This document shows, one piece after another, positions 52,224 to 61,682 of a stretch of 64,000 nucleotides of DNA. The translations under genes were made by a program, and so were the position numbers. The stretch is from NCBI GenBank assembly GCA_014237395.1, contig JABZFP010000041.1, positions 209,742-273,741 of the forward strand. Direction: 5' to 3'. Position 1 is the stretch's first letter; the number at the start of each line of letters is the position of its first letter. Under the pieces are notes generated by a model. The model made no database searches, had not been told where the DNA came from, and was given only the letters and a program-made list of their open reading frames with translations. The stretch comes from Desulfobacteraceae bacterium. Lineage in GTDB: Bacteria > Desulfobacterota > Desulfobacteria > Desulfobacterales > UBA5852.

Positions 52224-52456
52224 GATCGATCCAGATCTCAGGTATTTTGCTTTTCGACGAATCGTGCCGCCGATAGATGACCGAGTGGTGGGGATAGCAG
52301 AATCTGTCGGCAACTTCAAACCAAACGGGCCGATAGGGTTCGTTTGGTAAGGCCGTGAACACTTCTCGGCGCGATGTCAACCGCATGCGCGCTAAGCCCC
52401 CGCTGGATTTCGTGACGCCAGGGAAGATTGCCATCGCTGGCCTATGGGAGATTTCA

Positions 52457-52963
52457 ATGAAAAACCATCCTATCCAAATCGTTGCGGCGAACTATACCGA
52501 CGCAGAACACCGCGCTGTGATTCCAAATTTGTTGAATGCGTATGCCAAAGATTTACTGGGATTTCGTAAAGCGCTGGATGAGCCGGTATTGCAAAATCTT
52601 GTTTCCGGGCTGGAAGCCTTCCCGACGGCCATCGTGCTGCTGGCCAAGGTCGAAGATGCCTATGTCGGGCTGGCGATCTGCTTCCTGGGGTTTTCGACCT
52701 TCAACGCCCAACCGCTTATCAACATCCATGATTTCATGGTGCTGAAGGCATACCGGAATCGCGGCATCGGCAAGGCCTTGCTGTGGGAGGTGGAACGTAT
52801 CGCCAGAGAGCGCAAATGCTGCAAGATAACGCTGGAAGTGCAGATGAAAAACACCGCGGCCCGCGGCATCTATCAATCCTTTGGCTTCAAGGCGTCCTTT
52901 CTGGACCCGGAAGCGGGTGAACAGTTATCCTTGACGAAACCCCTGTTGTATGACGTCGATTGA
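52457..52963 (+). CDS. GNAT-family N-acetyltransferase
   Basis: A 168-residue acetyltransferase. The acetyl-CoA loop is RNRGIGKALL after IHDFMVLKAY, and NTAARGIYQSFGFKAS is the usual last motif. GGGAG lies seven bases before the ATG at 52457; the frame extends 34 codons upstream. It is divergent from the MFS exporter across 233 bp. Acceptor molecule unknown. Confidence 0.88.
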   Translation: MKNHPIQIVAANYTDAEHRAVIPNLLNAYAKDLLGFRKALDEPVLQNLVSGLEAFPTAIVLLAKVEDAYVGLAICFLGFSTFNAQPLINIHDFMVLKAYRNRGIGKALLWEVERIARERKCCKITLEVQMKNTAARGIYQSFGFKASFLDPEAGEQLSLTKPLLYDVD

Positions 52964-52993
52964 CCCAAACTGCCGGCCGAAGGATGAAAAGCC

Positions 52994-53397
52994 GTGAACC
53001 GTGAACATTTTTTCAAAGACCAGCGGCTGCCGTTTGTCGAGGGCCGCTATTCACAGAACAGCCGCGGGTGTTCAAGCCCCATATGCACCGGTGCTTCTGT
53101 ATCGGTGCCGTGGATCAGGGAGACGTTTTTTACCAGGTGGCAGGACCGTCCGTACACCTCAAACCCGGTGCCCTGACTCTCATCAATCCGGAAACCCTTC
53201 ACAGCTGCACCCCTCAAACGTTGGCTGCGAGTAGCTATTTTATGCTCTATCTGCAGACCGACTGGTGTCTCAAGGTCAGCAGTCGTTATGGCAAACCGAT
53301 ACCTTTCGACCGGTTGATACGGCCCTCCTGGCAATGGACTGATCGGCTTTACGGTCTTGTGAGAGCACAGACCGAAAACGTTTCTGCGCCCGAATGA
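52994..53397 (+). pseudogene. Broken AraC-family regulator (N-terminal cupin domain only, frameshifted)
   Basis: From a GTG at 52994 the frame reads NREHFFKDQRLPFVEGRYSQNSR, then near 53065 the homology jumps to another frame (FKPHMHRCFCIGAVDQGDVF...LKPGALTLINPETLHSC). Together they make the cupin sensor domain of an AraC-type regulator, with its histidine pair HMH and later LIHxH-like motif. A stop at 53395-53397 ends it after about 130 residues, with no DNA-binding domain following. So it carries both a frameshift and a C-terminal truncation. Confidence 0.75.
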
Positions 53398-53558
53398 TAG
53401 TCGACTTGACAAAAATGCGGTGCTTTTTTACGGCAAGCGGTTGAACCTGAAACCGATATGAGGTTACCAATGGAGAAAGGGATGTCCTGGTTGTAATTCC
53501 GGTTGGTATGTTACATTGAGGGGTGTTGATCGGCAGCCGAATTCCGAAGGGAGACAAG

Positions 53559-54275
53559 ATGCGATTTTACCGTATGACGGGGTTTTTTAGGCTGATACTT
53601 CTCAGCCTACTTATATGTCACAATGGTGTGGCGGCGGATGAATCCGGCCGCTTGCAACCCGTGCAGATTGAAAAAACTTTCGATCAGGGTACCCTGATCA
53701 CCCACACCCTGAAACTCGTCCAGCCTCCCCACATCGTTTCACTTCATGTAAGTCAACGTCGGGCAGCCGAGGGTTCCAATGATATTCAGCAGACCTATCT
53801 GAGGTTCCGATATGAAACGCCCGAGGAGGCCCCGCCCATGACCCGGACCGAGTTTGATGCGCTTTTTGGGAAATTGATGAGTGCCCTACGGGACGCCTTC
53901 GGCCCTCACCTTGATTTGGAAAGCCTCGGTTCCGGCGGTTTCTTGGGCGTCAAGGAGATTGAGAAAAACAGTGCCCTGGCCTTCCGTGATTTTGCGCCCT
54001 GGGCGGCCTACCTCGAAAATCCCACCGCGTTTACCCAGTGGCAGAACCACGAGATGGTTCTGGAGCGCTGGAAGGCCGCCAAGGTTTTTGAACCTGTGGT
54101 CGCGGCCCTGGACCGGGCGGGCTATGACGCCGAGTTGTCGGGATTCGAGAAGCTGTTTGTTTTCAGCGCGGACGAATCCAGAATCCGTCCCGAGCTGGAA
54201 GCGCTCGGCATTCCGGGTAGCCAAAAGCTTCCCTATCCGGGAACCATTGCCTTTACCATCAACGCCCGTCGGTGA
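53559..54275 (+). CDS. Hypothetical exported protein
   Basis: A 238-residue protein with a probable signal peptide (residues 1-27, ending GVAA). The ATG at 53559 has GAAGGGAG six bases upstream. The remainder is a mixed alpha/beta sequence with few aromatic residues and no motif I recognise; FAPWAAYLENPTAFTQWQNH and LEALGIPGSQKLPYPGTIAF could help a search. TTGACA at 53406-53411 might be part of its promoter. Confidence 0.7.
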   Translation: MRFYRMTGFFRLILLSLLICHNGVAADESGRLQPVQIEKTFDQGTLITHTLKLVQPPHIVSLHVSQRRAAEGSNDIQQTYLRFRYETPEEAPPMTRTEFDALFGKLMSALRDAFGPHLDLESLGSGGFLGVKEIEKNSALAFRDFAPWAAYLENPTAFTQWQNHEMVLERWKAAKVFEPVVAALDRAGYDAELSGFEKLFVFSADESRIRPELEALGIPGSQKLPYPGTIAFTINARR

Positions 54276-54323
54276 TGCGATTGCATGCGCGCTGCTATCA
54301 CGGCGGCGGCATTCAATCGCTAC

Positions 54324-55274
54324 CTAAGCCGTTCCATTTTTTACCGAGCAGGCAAAATCTTGGAAGGCTGTTTGTGTGTCATACTGGTAGATGAAGCCCG
54401 TTTCCCGGATAAGCTTGGCCGACGATACGACCCAGGGGTAGCGCATGATGTTGAGGGCCGGGCTGGGGAATTCGGTCAGCCAAGTCATTCGCAGAAACCA
54501 GGCCATGTGGTTGATGGGTATCATCATGGCCGCCGGGAGCGGACAGTGGACATTGCCCAGTAAGCAAACCATTTCTTTCAGCGTCAGGGTTCCGTCTCCG
54601 CCGACGTTGTAAACACCCTCCAGCCGATTTTCCAAACACAGTTGAATCACACGCACCAGGTCGTCTTCGTGAACGAACTGCATGGGCGCCGACGGGTTCG
54701 GGCAGAGCACGAAGCGTTTTTTAAGGTGGGTGGCCAGCGGGTTGTTGAAGCCCGGCCCGACGACGAAACAGGGCCGCAGGATCGTTATGGCCATGGATGG
54801 CTGTTCCCCGATAACGTTCTGGAAGATGAATTCGATCTCTTTCTTGTTCTTGCTGTAGGTGAAATCATCGTTACCGCGCAGGGGGCTGTTCTCGGTCAAC
54901 GGGATTTCGTTGTCCGGATGAAAGCCATAGGCCGTGGCGGAACTGGTGTAAAGGAGATGCTCCACGCCGGTCTTTTGACAGGCCGTGATGACATTGCGGG
55001 TGCCGGCCACGTTGATATCTTCCATCAGCGCCCGATCATGAATGGGCGGCAGGACGTAAGCGGCATGGATAACCGTGTCGATCGCATGGCGGCGGAACAA
55101 ATCGGCCATGGGCGCGCGGACGTCATGCTGGATGAAGGTCAGACGGGTGGGTGAGTCTTGCGGCGCACGGATATCGATGCCGATCAGTGTTTCGATCCGC
55201 GCATGGGGTGCCAGGGCGCGGGCGATTTTACTGCCGATATAGCCGGAAACACCGGTGATCAGAATGCGTTTCAT
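54324..55274 (-). CDS. NAD-dependent epimerase/dehydratase (extended SDR)
   Basis: A 316-residue Rossmann-fold enzyme. GVSGYIGSKIARAL binds the dinucleotide; the catalytic serine is in LYTSSATAYGF and the YxxxK motif is YSKNK. It belongs to the extended SDR class (nucleotide-sugar epimerases, 3-beta-hydroxysteroid dehydrogenase-like). It is the last gene of the TetR-headed operon, 51 bp after the classical SDR. Given those neighbours, oxidation of a hydroxyacyl or isoprenoid/steroid-like intermediate is as likely as sugar chemistry (inference). Confidence 0.85.
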   Translation of the reverse strand: MKRILITGVSGYIGSKIARALAPHARIETLIGIDIRAPQDSPTRLTFIQHDVRAPMADLFRRHAIDTVIHAAYVLPPIHDRALMEDINVAGTRNVITACQKTGVEHLLYTSSATAYGFHPDNEIPLTENSPLRGNDDFTYSKNKKEIEFIFQNVIGEQPSMAITILRPCFVVGPGFNNPLATHLKKRFVLCPNPSAPMQFVHEDDLVRVIQLCLENRLEGVYNVGGDGTLTLKEMVCLLGNVHCPLPAAMMIPINHMAWFLRMTWLTEFPSPALNIMRYPWVVSSAKLIRETGFIYQYDTQTAFQDFACSVKNGTA

Positions 55275-55325
55275 AAACTCCCTCGATTAAATCCGGACCG
55301 GATTGACGGACACAGGCAGAAAGCA

Positions 55326-56111
55326 TCAGGATTGTCCATTGCCGAACGTCAGCGTTTTGACCAGAAAGCGCCGGGCAAAGGGCAGAGCCCACATGCCGAA
55401 CATCAGCACCCGGATGGTGGCGCCGATCTTCCAGTGCAGTTTTTTACCGTGGGCGGCCCGCCAGACGGTGGCCGCCACTTTTTCCGGACTGACACGCACG
55501 CCCAGGCGGCGAACGCTGGTGGCCTGGACGGTTGCATCCACGATCATGGGGGTGGCCACATAGGGAACCATGATGTCGCAGACCCGGATGCCCAGCGGTT
55601 CGAATTCGATATCGAGGGCCTCGGTCAGGCCCCGCACCGCGAACTTGGTGGCGGAATAGACCGCCAGCTCAGGCCCCCCATAGACGGCCGAGGCCGACGA
55701 CATGTTGATGACGGCGGCCCCGGGGGTCTGCTTCAAAAGCGGCAGGCTGGCCTGGATCCCATGCAGCACGCCGGTTAGATTGACCGCCACCGTTTGGGTC
55801 TGTTCTTCGATGGGGATTTGCTGGTGGGGGCCCATGCGCAGAATCCCGGCGCAGTTGAACAGTACATCCATCCGGCCGTCGGTTTGCGCGCCGAAGGTTT
55901 CGACCGCGGACTGGACGCTCTCCAGTCGGGTGACATCGGTGACCAGCACGCAGGACTGATCGTCACCGAGGTCCCGGCCGAGATTTTTCAGCGCCGCTTC
56001 ATTGATATCGCCAAGACCCACGAACCACCCTTGGCGGGCAAAGTGGCGGGCGGTGGCCCGGCCGATGCCCGAGGCGGCGCCGGTGATGAAGATAGATTTC
56101 TGGGTGGTCAT
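55326..56111 (-). CDS. Short-chain dehydrogenase/reductase
   Basis: A 261-residue classical SDR. The cofactor motif GAASGIGRA, NCAGIL, catalytic serine in NMSSASAVYGG and YSATK (YxxxK) are all intact. I start at ATG 56111, 13 bp after the thiolase stop; the frame is open upstream inside the thiolase. A basic C-terminus with a hydrophobic stretch (IRVLMFGMWALPFARRFL) may associate with membrane. In the operon it would suit a 3-hydroxyacyl-CoA dehydrogenase step. Confidence 0.9.
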   Translation of the reverse strand: MTTQKSIFITGAASGIGRATARHFARQGWFVGLGDINEAALKNLGRDLGDDQSCVLVTDVTRLESVQSAVETFGAQTDGRMDVLFNCAGILRMGPHQQIPIEEQTQTVAVNLTGVLHGIQASLPLLKQTPGAAVINMSSASAVYGGPELAVYSATKFAVRGLTEALDIEFEPLGIRVCDIMVPYVATPMIVDATVQATSVRRLGVRVSPEKVAATVWRAAHGKKLHWKIGATIRVLMFGMWALPFARRFLVKTLTFGNGQS

Positions 56112-56124
56112 GGGCGGTTTCCCG

Positions 56125-57363
56125 TTAAACTTTCTCCAATATGTGGATGCACATGGCAGCTTCTTCCACGCCGATGTTGCCGCCGCCGTTTTCAGCCAGG
56201 CCCAGCCGGGCGCCTTCCACTTGGCGCGGACCGGCATCGCCGCGCAACTGAACCCCGAGTTCATAGATCTGGGCCAGCCCGGAGGCCCCGATCGGATGGC
56301 CGCGGCATTCCAGCCCGCCGCTGGTATTGACGGGTTGTTTGCCGCCCAGCTTGGTGGCGCCGGATTCGGCCCAGGGGCCGCCTTCGCCCATGGGGCAGAA
56401 GCCCATGGCTTCGGTCTGGTGAAGCTCGCCGTAGGATGTGGCGTCGTGCAGTTCGGCCAGGTCGATGTCCTGGGGCCCGACCGCGGCCGCCTCATAGGCC
56501 TTTTTGGCCAATCGTTCGCCGATGTCTTCGCCGTCCAGGTCCCGGTCAGTCCCCGAGCCCAGTACCGAGGCCAGAATCCTTATGGGACGCGCGGCCGCAA
56601 GTTTTTTCAGGTAGGCTTCGGAACACACGATGGCCGCGGCGGCCCCGTCGCCCACCGGAGCGCACATGGCCCGGGTCAGGGGGTAGGCAATGGATTTGTC
56701 GGCCAGGACGTCCGCCACGGTCATGTCCTGCTGGTATTGGGCCATGGGGTTGAGAGAGCCGTGCCAGTGATTCTTGGCGCAGATGGCGGCCAGCTGCTGC
56801 TGGGTGCTGCCGAAACGGCTCATATGCCATTTGGCGCCCATGGCGTAGGCGTCCATGAAGATGCTGCGCCCGTCGCCCGGTGGGGCCTGGTCCGGCGGAA
56901 TCGCCACCTTGAAGGTCTTGTTGAGTTCCATCATCATGTTGATATGGCGTTCGAAATTTTCCACATCCATGCAGGTGGCGTAGGCCGTCAGGGATTTCAT
57001 TTTATCCGGGTCGGTAATCTTCTCGGAGCCGACCGCCAGGGCCACATCAACCATGCCCGCCCGTACACCGGTATAGGCCAAATGCAGGGCGGTGGAGGCT
57101 CCGGCGCAGGCATTCTCCACATTGGTTACCGGAATGGCGTCGATGCCCATGGACCGCAGGGCCACCTGGCCGCGAATCGAGTGCTGGTTGGAGAACATGC
57201 CCCAGAAGGTGTTGGAAAAGAACGCGGCCTGCAGGGCCGCCTTGTCGAGACCGGCATCCTCCAAGGCGAGGTTCGTCACCTCGTGGGCCATGTCCCGGAC
57301 GGTGCGGTCCGGGTACTTGTTGAATCGGATCATACCGAGTCCGACGATATAGACATTGGACAT
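56125..57363 (-). CDS. Thiolase (SCPx-type acetyl-CoA acyltransferase)
   Basis: A 412-residue thiolase-fold enzyme. The nucleophilic cysteine is in ENACAGASTALHLAY and the catalytic histidine in ECRGHPIGASG. The AELHDATSYGEL segment marks the SCPx/lipid-transfer branch rather than ordinary acetoacetyl-CoA thiolase. The SCP2 domain that animal SCPx carries at its C-terminus is here a separate gene in the same operon. Position after an acyl-CoA dehydrogenase suggests the thiolytic step of a beta-oxidation-like pathway. Confidence 0.92.
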   Translation of the reverse strand: MSNVYIVGLGMIRFNKYPDRTVRDMAHEVTNLALEDAGLDKAALQAAFFSNTFWGMFSNQHSIRGQVALRSMGIDAIPVTNVENACAGASTALHLAYTGVRAGMVDVALAVGSEKITDPDKMKSLTAYATCMDVENFERHINMMMELNKTFKVAIPPDQAPPGDGRSIFMDAYAMGAKWHMSRFGSTQQQLAAICAKNHWHGSLNPMAQYQQDMTVADVLADKSIAYPLTRAMCAPVGDGAAAAIVCSEAYLKKLAAARPIRILASVLGSGTDRDLDGEDIGERLAKKAYEAAAVGPQDIDLAELHDATSYGELHQTEAMGFCPMGEGGPWAESGATKLGGKQPVNTSGGLECRGHPIGASGLAQIYELGVQLRGDAGPRQVEGARLGLAENGGGNIGVEEAAMCIHILEKV

Positions 57364-57432
57364 CTCTCATTTTCCTTTCTGCTGCTGGCAGGCGTATATC
57401 CTGATTTTCGGCAGACGGTTTCCGCCCCCGGA

Positions 57433-58656
57433 TCAAAGATGATGGGCGCCCGTGATCATTAGGCTGTCGTTGGCCCCGTCCTCGATCATGCCGGCCCGGG
57501 CATCCCGGAAGAACTTTTCCACCGGATACTCCCGCGCCAGGCCGTTGCCGCCGAAGATCTGAATGGCCTCACTGGCGACCTCGTATGCGGTCTGGGTGCA
57601 GAAGACTTTGGAGGCGATGGAGTATTCCACATTGGGCGGGGTGTTGTTGTAGTTGTAGATCATGGCCGCCCGAGACAAGGCGCGGGCCGCCTCGATCTTG
57701 GTGAACATGGCGAACAGCTTGTGCTTGATCAACTGGTGCTCGAAAAGAGGCTGGCCGCCCTGCACGCGCTGTTTGGCATATTGCAGGGCTTCTTCGTAGG
57801 CCGCCCGGGCCACGCCGGTAAACATGGCGCCCATGGCGGCATTGGCCGTGGACAGGGTGATGTCCAGCATGGCGTTGTAGCTTTCAGGATCCACCAGCAT
57901 GTATTCCCGGGGAACACGCACCTTGTCGAAGAAGATCTCTCCCTGGTTCAGGGCCCGCTGGCCCATCTTGTCCAAAGGACGGCCTTTGCGCACGCCGGGC
58001 AGATCCAGCGGAACGACGCAGATGCCGCCCCCGGCCATGCCCATGGAGGGATCAATGGTCAGGTAGGCCAAGGCGTGGGTGGCAATTGTGCCGTTGGAAA
58101 CCCAGGCCGATTTTTGCCCCTCGATGATGTACGCGTCGCCGTCCAGACGGGCGGTGAGTTGGCCGGAAATGGCCGGGTTTTCGAACTCGGGGGTATAGGG
58201 ACAAAGGGTGTCGGTGCCGTGCTCCGGTTCGGTAATGGCCCAGCAACCGATGATGGAGGCGTCTTCGTTGGCGCAGAAGGGTTCGATAATCTCCTCGGCC
58301 AGTTTGTCGTTGGGGACCATCGTGGCAAAAAAAGCCGGGAAGCAGGACACGCCGATGCCGATGGCAAAATCCACGCTGCCCCAGGCCAATTCTTCCAGGA
58401 CAATGTGGGTTTCCAGTGGGTCAGTCCCAAGGCCGCCCCAGGTATCCGGTATGAAAATGGTGTGATAGCCGAGTTCGTAGCCTTTCTTGAGGGCGTTGCG
58501 GAACAGATCGCTGTTCATCATCTCCGCCGGGTCATGGTATTTGTCCAGTTCCAGGCTCGCCGGTCGCAGCACTTCCTTGGCAAAGCGGTGGGTTTCTTCC
58601 TTGATGGCAATCTGTTCATCGGTCAGGTCGATATTGAGATCGGTATAAAGTGCCAT
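57433..58656 (-). CDS. Acyl-CoA dehydrogenase
   Basis: A 407-residue FAD enzyme that introduces a double bond into acyl-CoA. It has the N-terminal helical domain, WAITEPEHGTDT for FAD binding and, near the end, QIFGGNGLAREYPVEKFFRDAR. It lies 15 bp after the acyl-CoA ligase. Such enzymes pass electrons to an electron-transfer flavoprotein, but no etf genes are in this operon or window. Confidence 0.94.
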   Translation of the reverse strand: MALYTDLNIDLTDEQIAIKEETHRFAKEVLRPASLELDKYHDPAEMMNSDLFRNALKKGYELGYHTIFIPDTWGGLGTDPLETHIVLEELAWGSVDFAIGIGVSCFPAFFATMVPNDKLAEEIIEPFCANEDASIIGCWAITEPEHGTDTLCPYTPEFENPAISGQLTARLDGDAYIIEGQKSAWVSNGTIATHALAYLTIDPSMGMAGGGICVVPLDLPGVRKGRPLDKMGQRALNQGEIFFDKVRVPREYMLVDPESYNAMLDITLSTANAAMGAMFTGVARAAYEEALQYAKQRVQGGQPLFEHQLIKHKLFAMFTKIEAARALSRAAMIYNYNNTPPNVEYSIASKVFCTQTAYEVASEAIQIFGGNGLAREYPVEKFFRDARAGMIEDGANDSLMITGAHHL

Positions 58657-58671
58657 ACATGCATCTCCTTA

Positions 58672-60282
58672 TTAAAAATCGTCGCTTCGATAGACATTTT
58701 CTGCATCGGGGGCGAACTGCTCTCTGAGCACGCGGTCCAGCGCTTTCTCGGAAATGGTTTTGGGTATGGTTGCCACCACCTGCAGAAAGGACGGCACGAA
58801 GTTGGGTTCCAGATCCCGGCGGCATTTTTCAACCATGGTCTTCGGATCAATGGTCTGTCCTTCAAAGGGCGCTAAGGCCGCCACCAGGTCACTTTCGCCG
58901 GGCGCGCCGGAAGCGGCCGGAATGCCGTAAACACAGACCTCGCTGACTTCGGGAAGGGCGCCGAGCACTCGCTCGATGTGGTCCGGCTGGATAAAATCAC
59001 CGGCCCGGCGCAGCTCGCTGCCCTTGCGGTGGTTAAAATAATACCAGCCGGCCTCGTCCCGATGCACGATATCCCCGGTGCGCAGCCAGCCGCCCCGGGT
59101 TTTTTCCTTGGAGGCTTCGGGTTTGCCGAGATAGTCCACCTTGGTTTCACCCTTGGTCATGCGGACAATCAACTCACCGTGTTCGCCATGGGGTACTTCG
59201 TTGTCGGCGCCGTCCACCACTTTGAATTCCATCATGCCCGGCAGGGGTTTGCCGAAGGAGCCGACCGGGCCCTTGCCCGGCGGCTTATAGGCAAAGCCGC
59301 CTTCCACGGCGCCGTACCATTCCAGGATCTTGAGGTCGAAACGGGTTTCGAATTCTTCCCAGATGGCCACCGGCGTGCCGGCGCTGATCACCGTTTTGAC
59401 CGGATTGTCCCGGTCGTTTTCCCTGGGCGGTTCGTTGAAAATGCCGCTCATCATGCCTCCCAGGAGCGAAAAGGAGGTGCAGCCGTATTTGCGGCAGATG
59501 TCCCAGATGCGACTCTTCGTAAAACGAGCGCTCATGACCGCTTTGGTCCCGGTGCCGATGGCCGGAAAGAGGGTCACGGCCTGGGCATTGCCGTGGGTCA
59601 GGGACAACCCCGAGTAGAGCACGTCGCCGGGCTTGTACTTCCAGACCAGCCGGGTCACGATATTGAAGATTCCGAAGCGGTTGTTGCGGATCATGACGCC
59701 TTTGGGGTCGCCCGTCGTCCCGGACGTGTAGATGATCTGCATGGGATGGCGCACATCCATAATGCGCTGGTCGACCCGTTCCCAGTGGTCGTTTTCCAGG
59801 ATTTCGTTCAGGGCCGGGTAATCCGGGGATTCCGGCACATTGTGTTCGGGCCGGTAGGCTACGAAAACCCGGCGGACGGTCGGCACCTGGGAAAGGACCT
59901 CCAGAAGCGGCGCCAGGTTCTCGTCGGAAACGATGACCGCTTTGGCCTTGGAGTTTTCCAGCAGAAACCGGAGGCGCGCGCCGCGGCTACGGGGATCGAT
60001 GGGCACCATGATGGCACCCACCACCGGCCCGGCCAGCATGCCGTAGACGAATTCAGGATGGTTGCGCATGAAGACGGCGTAGGTATCGCCTTTGTCGATG
60101 TCGTTCTGTAAAAAGAGCCGAGCGATCTTGTTGGCGTTCTCATACAGCGTTCGATAGGTGAGGATGTCCTCGCCTAAGGCGTCGTTTTCGAACACCAGGA
60201 TTTCCTTGTCTGGTTTGGCATCGGCCTTCATCTCCAGAAAATGGGAGACAATGGCCTGATTCAGGTGGGCTTTGGCGCTCAT
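58672..60282 (-). CDS. Acyl-CoA ligase (AMP-forming)
   Basis: A 536-residue adenylate-forming enzyme that activates a carboxylic acid to its CoA thioester. The P-loop is IYTSGTTGDPKGVM, the aromatic motif is EWYGAVEGG, and the hinge and C-terminal catalytic lysine appear in RKGSELRRAGDFIQPDHIE and PKTISEKALDRVL. It resembles the CaiC (carnitine/crotonobetaine) branch, but the acid is unknown. It would feed the dehydrogenase and thiolase encoded downstream. Confidence 0.92.
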   Translation of the reverse strand: MSAKAHLNQAIVSHFLEMKADAKPDKEILVFENDALGEDILTYRTLYENANKIARLFLQNDIDKGDTYAVFMRNHPEFVYGMLAGPVVGAIMVPIDPRSRGARLRFLLENSKAKAVIVSDENLAPLLEVLSQVPTVRRVFVAYRPEHNVPESPDYPALNEILENDHWERVDQRIMDVRHPMQIIYTSGTTGDPKGVMIRNNRFGIFNIVTRLVWKYKPGDVLYSGLSLTHGNAQAVTLFPAIGTGTKAVMSARFTKSRIWDICRKYGCTSFSLLGGMMSGIFNEPPRENDRDNPVKTVISAGTPVAIWEEFETRFDLKILEWYGAVEGGFAYKPPGKGPVGSFGKPLPGMMEFKVVDGADNEVPHGEHGELIVRMTKGETKVDYLGKPEASKEKTRGGWLRTGDIVHRDEAGWYYFNHRKGSELRRAGDFIQPDHIERVLGALPEVSEVCVYGIPAASGAPGESDLVAALAPFEGQTIDPKTMVEKCRRDLEPNFVPSFLQVVATIPKTISEKALDRVLREQFAPDAENVYRSDDF

Positions 60283-60330
60283 GATGAATCCCTTTGCAAA
60301 AGGAAAGTGAAGGTTTTGTGCGTTATGGTG

Positions 60331-60981
60331 TCAATCTTCGACGGCACCAATGAAGCCACGGTTGAAGGGCGGGAACTCTTTTTCGAAGGTTTCCTCCCAG
60401 TGCTCCTTGGTCCAGAACTCGTGCCGGTCGAAGTAGGGGTTCTTTTTGGCCACGCTGACGGAAATGCTGATGCACAGGTCCACATCTTCGATCATCTCCA
60501 GGGCCAGCGCACTGAACCCCAGGGTGGAGAAGATCCGGCAGTGCAACCCGAGGCGGTGGGCCATGCTGGCGGCGGCATTGGCGGCGATGTTCATGTTGAT
60601 GTTCTTGAACATGCAGCTGGGGCCATTGGCCGTCAGCGACTCGACCTCTTCGGCGGCATTCATTTCGGCACAGGTTCGGTAGCCGCAGGCCCCGCAGTTG
60701 TAGTTGAAATCAGATTTTCGCTTGTCGCCGATGAGCAGCAGTGAGCAGGGTTCCTTCATCAGCTGGACCAGGTGACGGCCGTCCCGGGCGGCCAGGGGCG
60801 ACATGTCGCCCAGGGAAAAGCAATATTCGGCAATCTGCTCCAGATCGTCCCCATCGATGGCCCGCATCCGGATGGTGTTGCGGTCGTTGAAACGAAAGCT
60901 GTTGTGGGCGGCGACGGCCATCAGCTCCACCGACCGGGCCAGCCCGTTTTGGATTAAATCCGGCATTTCGATAATGGGCAT
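60331..60981 (-). CDS. DUF2148 ferredoxin-domain protein, first of two
   Basis: A 216-residue protein of the DUF2148 (ferredoxin-like) family. Cysteines 96, 99, 104 and 123 (CGACGYRTC, then GPSC) are spaced to hold a [4Fe-4S] cluster. An N-terminal helical region and a C-terminal aromatic tail flank it. It lies 12 bp after a second, divergent DUF2148 gene and 48 bp before the acyl-CoA ligase. No function has been shown for the family; a redox role with the acyl-CoA dehydrogenase is my inference. Confidence 0.83.
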   Translation of the reverse strand: MPIIEMPDLIQNGLARSVELMAVAAHNSFRFNDRNTIRMRAIDGDDLEQIAEYCFSLGDMSPLAARDGRHLVQLMKEPCSLLLIGDKRKSDFNYNCGACGYRTCAEMNAAEEVESLTANGPSCMFKNINMNIAANAAASMAHRLGLHCRIFSTLGFSALALEMIEDVDLCISISVSVAKKNPYFDRHEFWTKEHWEETFEKEFPPFNRGFIGAVED

Positions 60982-60993
60982 GGTTGACCTCCT

Positions 60994-61665
60994 CTAACTG
61001 TAGATCGAACGGAACTGCGGCCAGAGCCGGTTGATCATCCGGTCGTTCATGGTCCGCTGATTGATTTCGGCATAGCGTTGTGGGATGTCCCGGAAGGGGC
61101 TCTTCTCGGTAATCGAAATCGCAACGGCCAGGGCGAATCCGGTATCCCGGGGCAAAATGCCCATGCGCATGGCCGCGGCCCCGGCGGACCAGTACACGCC
61201 GTGATCGATGCCGAGGTTGCGGGCCTGGGACACCATGCCGTCGATGGCATAGGCAATATTATTGGCCCTGAAAATACAGAGGCAGCCGGTGAAGGCGACA
61301 TCCGGATCGGCGGGCAGCTTGTCTTCTTCCTTGAGGTATTCACAGACCAGTTTGCCGCACATGTTGCAGTTGATGTCGGCCGGGTCGGTCAGACTGCGCA
61401 GGGATGTCGATAGCAGGACCGCATCGGCATCCCTCAGCATGGCCGCATCGCGTTTGAAAAATTGCCAGCTCTTTTTGATGTCGGCCATGCGTTCCATCTC
61501 CTGGCACAGGTCCTCGATGTCGCACTCATCGTCCAGGATGTGGATGGTGCACTCACCGACACCGCCGACCCGGGGCGCGGTGGTGCCCGAAGCCAGCATC
61601 AGCCGGGCTGCGAGGCGGGCGGCCTCCTTGCGGTCGGTTTCGTATTGTTTCATGCTGCGTTCCAT
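60994..61665 (-). CDS. DUF2148 ferredoxin-domain protein, second of two
   Basis: A 223-residue DUF2148 protein. Cysteines 100, 103, 108 and probably 130 (CNMCGKLVC, then GCLC) match those of its neighbour, with extra cysteines at 39, 48, 54 and 128. Beyond the cluster region the two are poorly alike, so this is an old pair rather than a fresh duplication. ATG at 61665 is chosen; an ATG at 61653 is possible. It follows the SCP2 gene by 17 bp. Confidence 0.83.
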   Translation of the reverse strand: MERSMKQYETDRKEAARLAARLMLASGTTAPRVGGVGECTIHILDDECDIEDLCQEMERMADIKKSWQFFKRDAAMLRDADAVLLSTSLRSLTDPADINCNMCGKLVCEYLKEEDKLPADPDVAFTGCLCIFRANNIAYAIDGMVSQARNLGIDHGVYWSAGAAAMRMGILPRDTGFALAVAISITEKSPFRDIPQRYAEINQRTMNDRMINRLWPQFRSIYS

Positions 61666-61682
61666 GATGTCCTCCTGTCACA

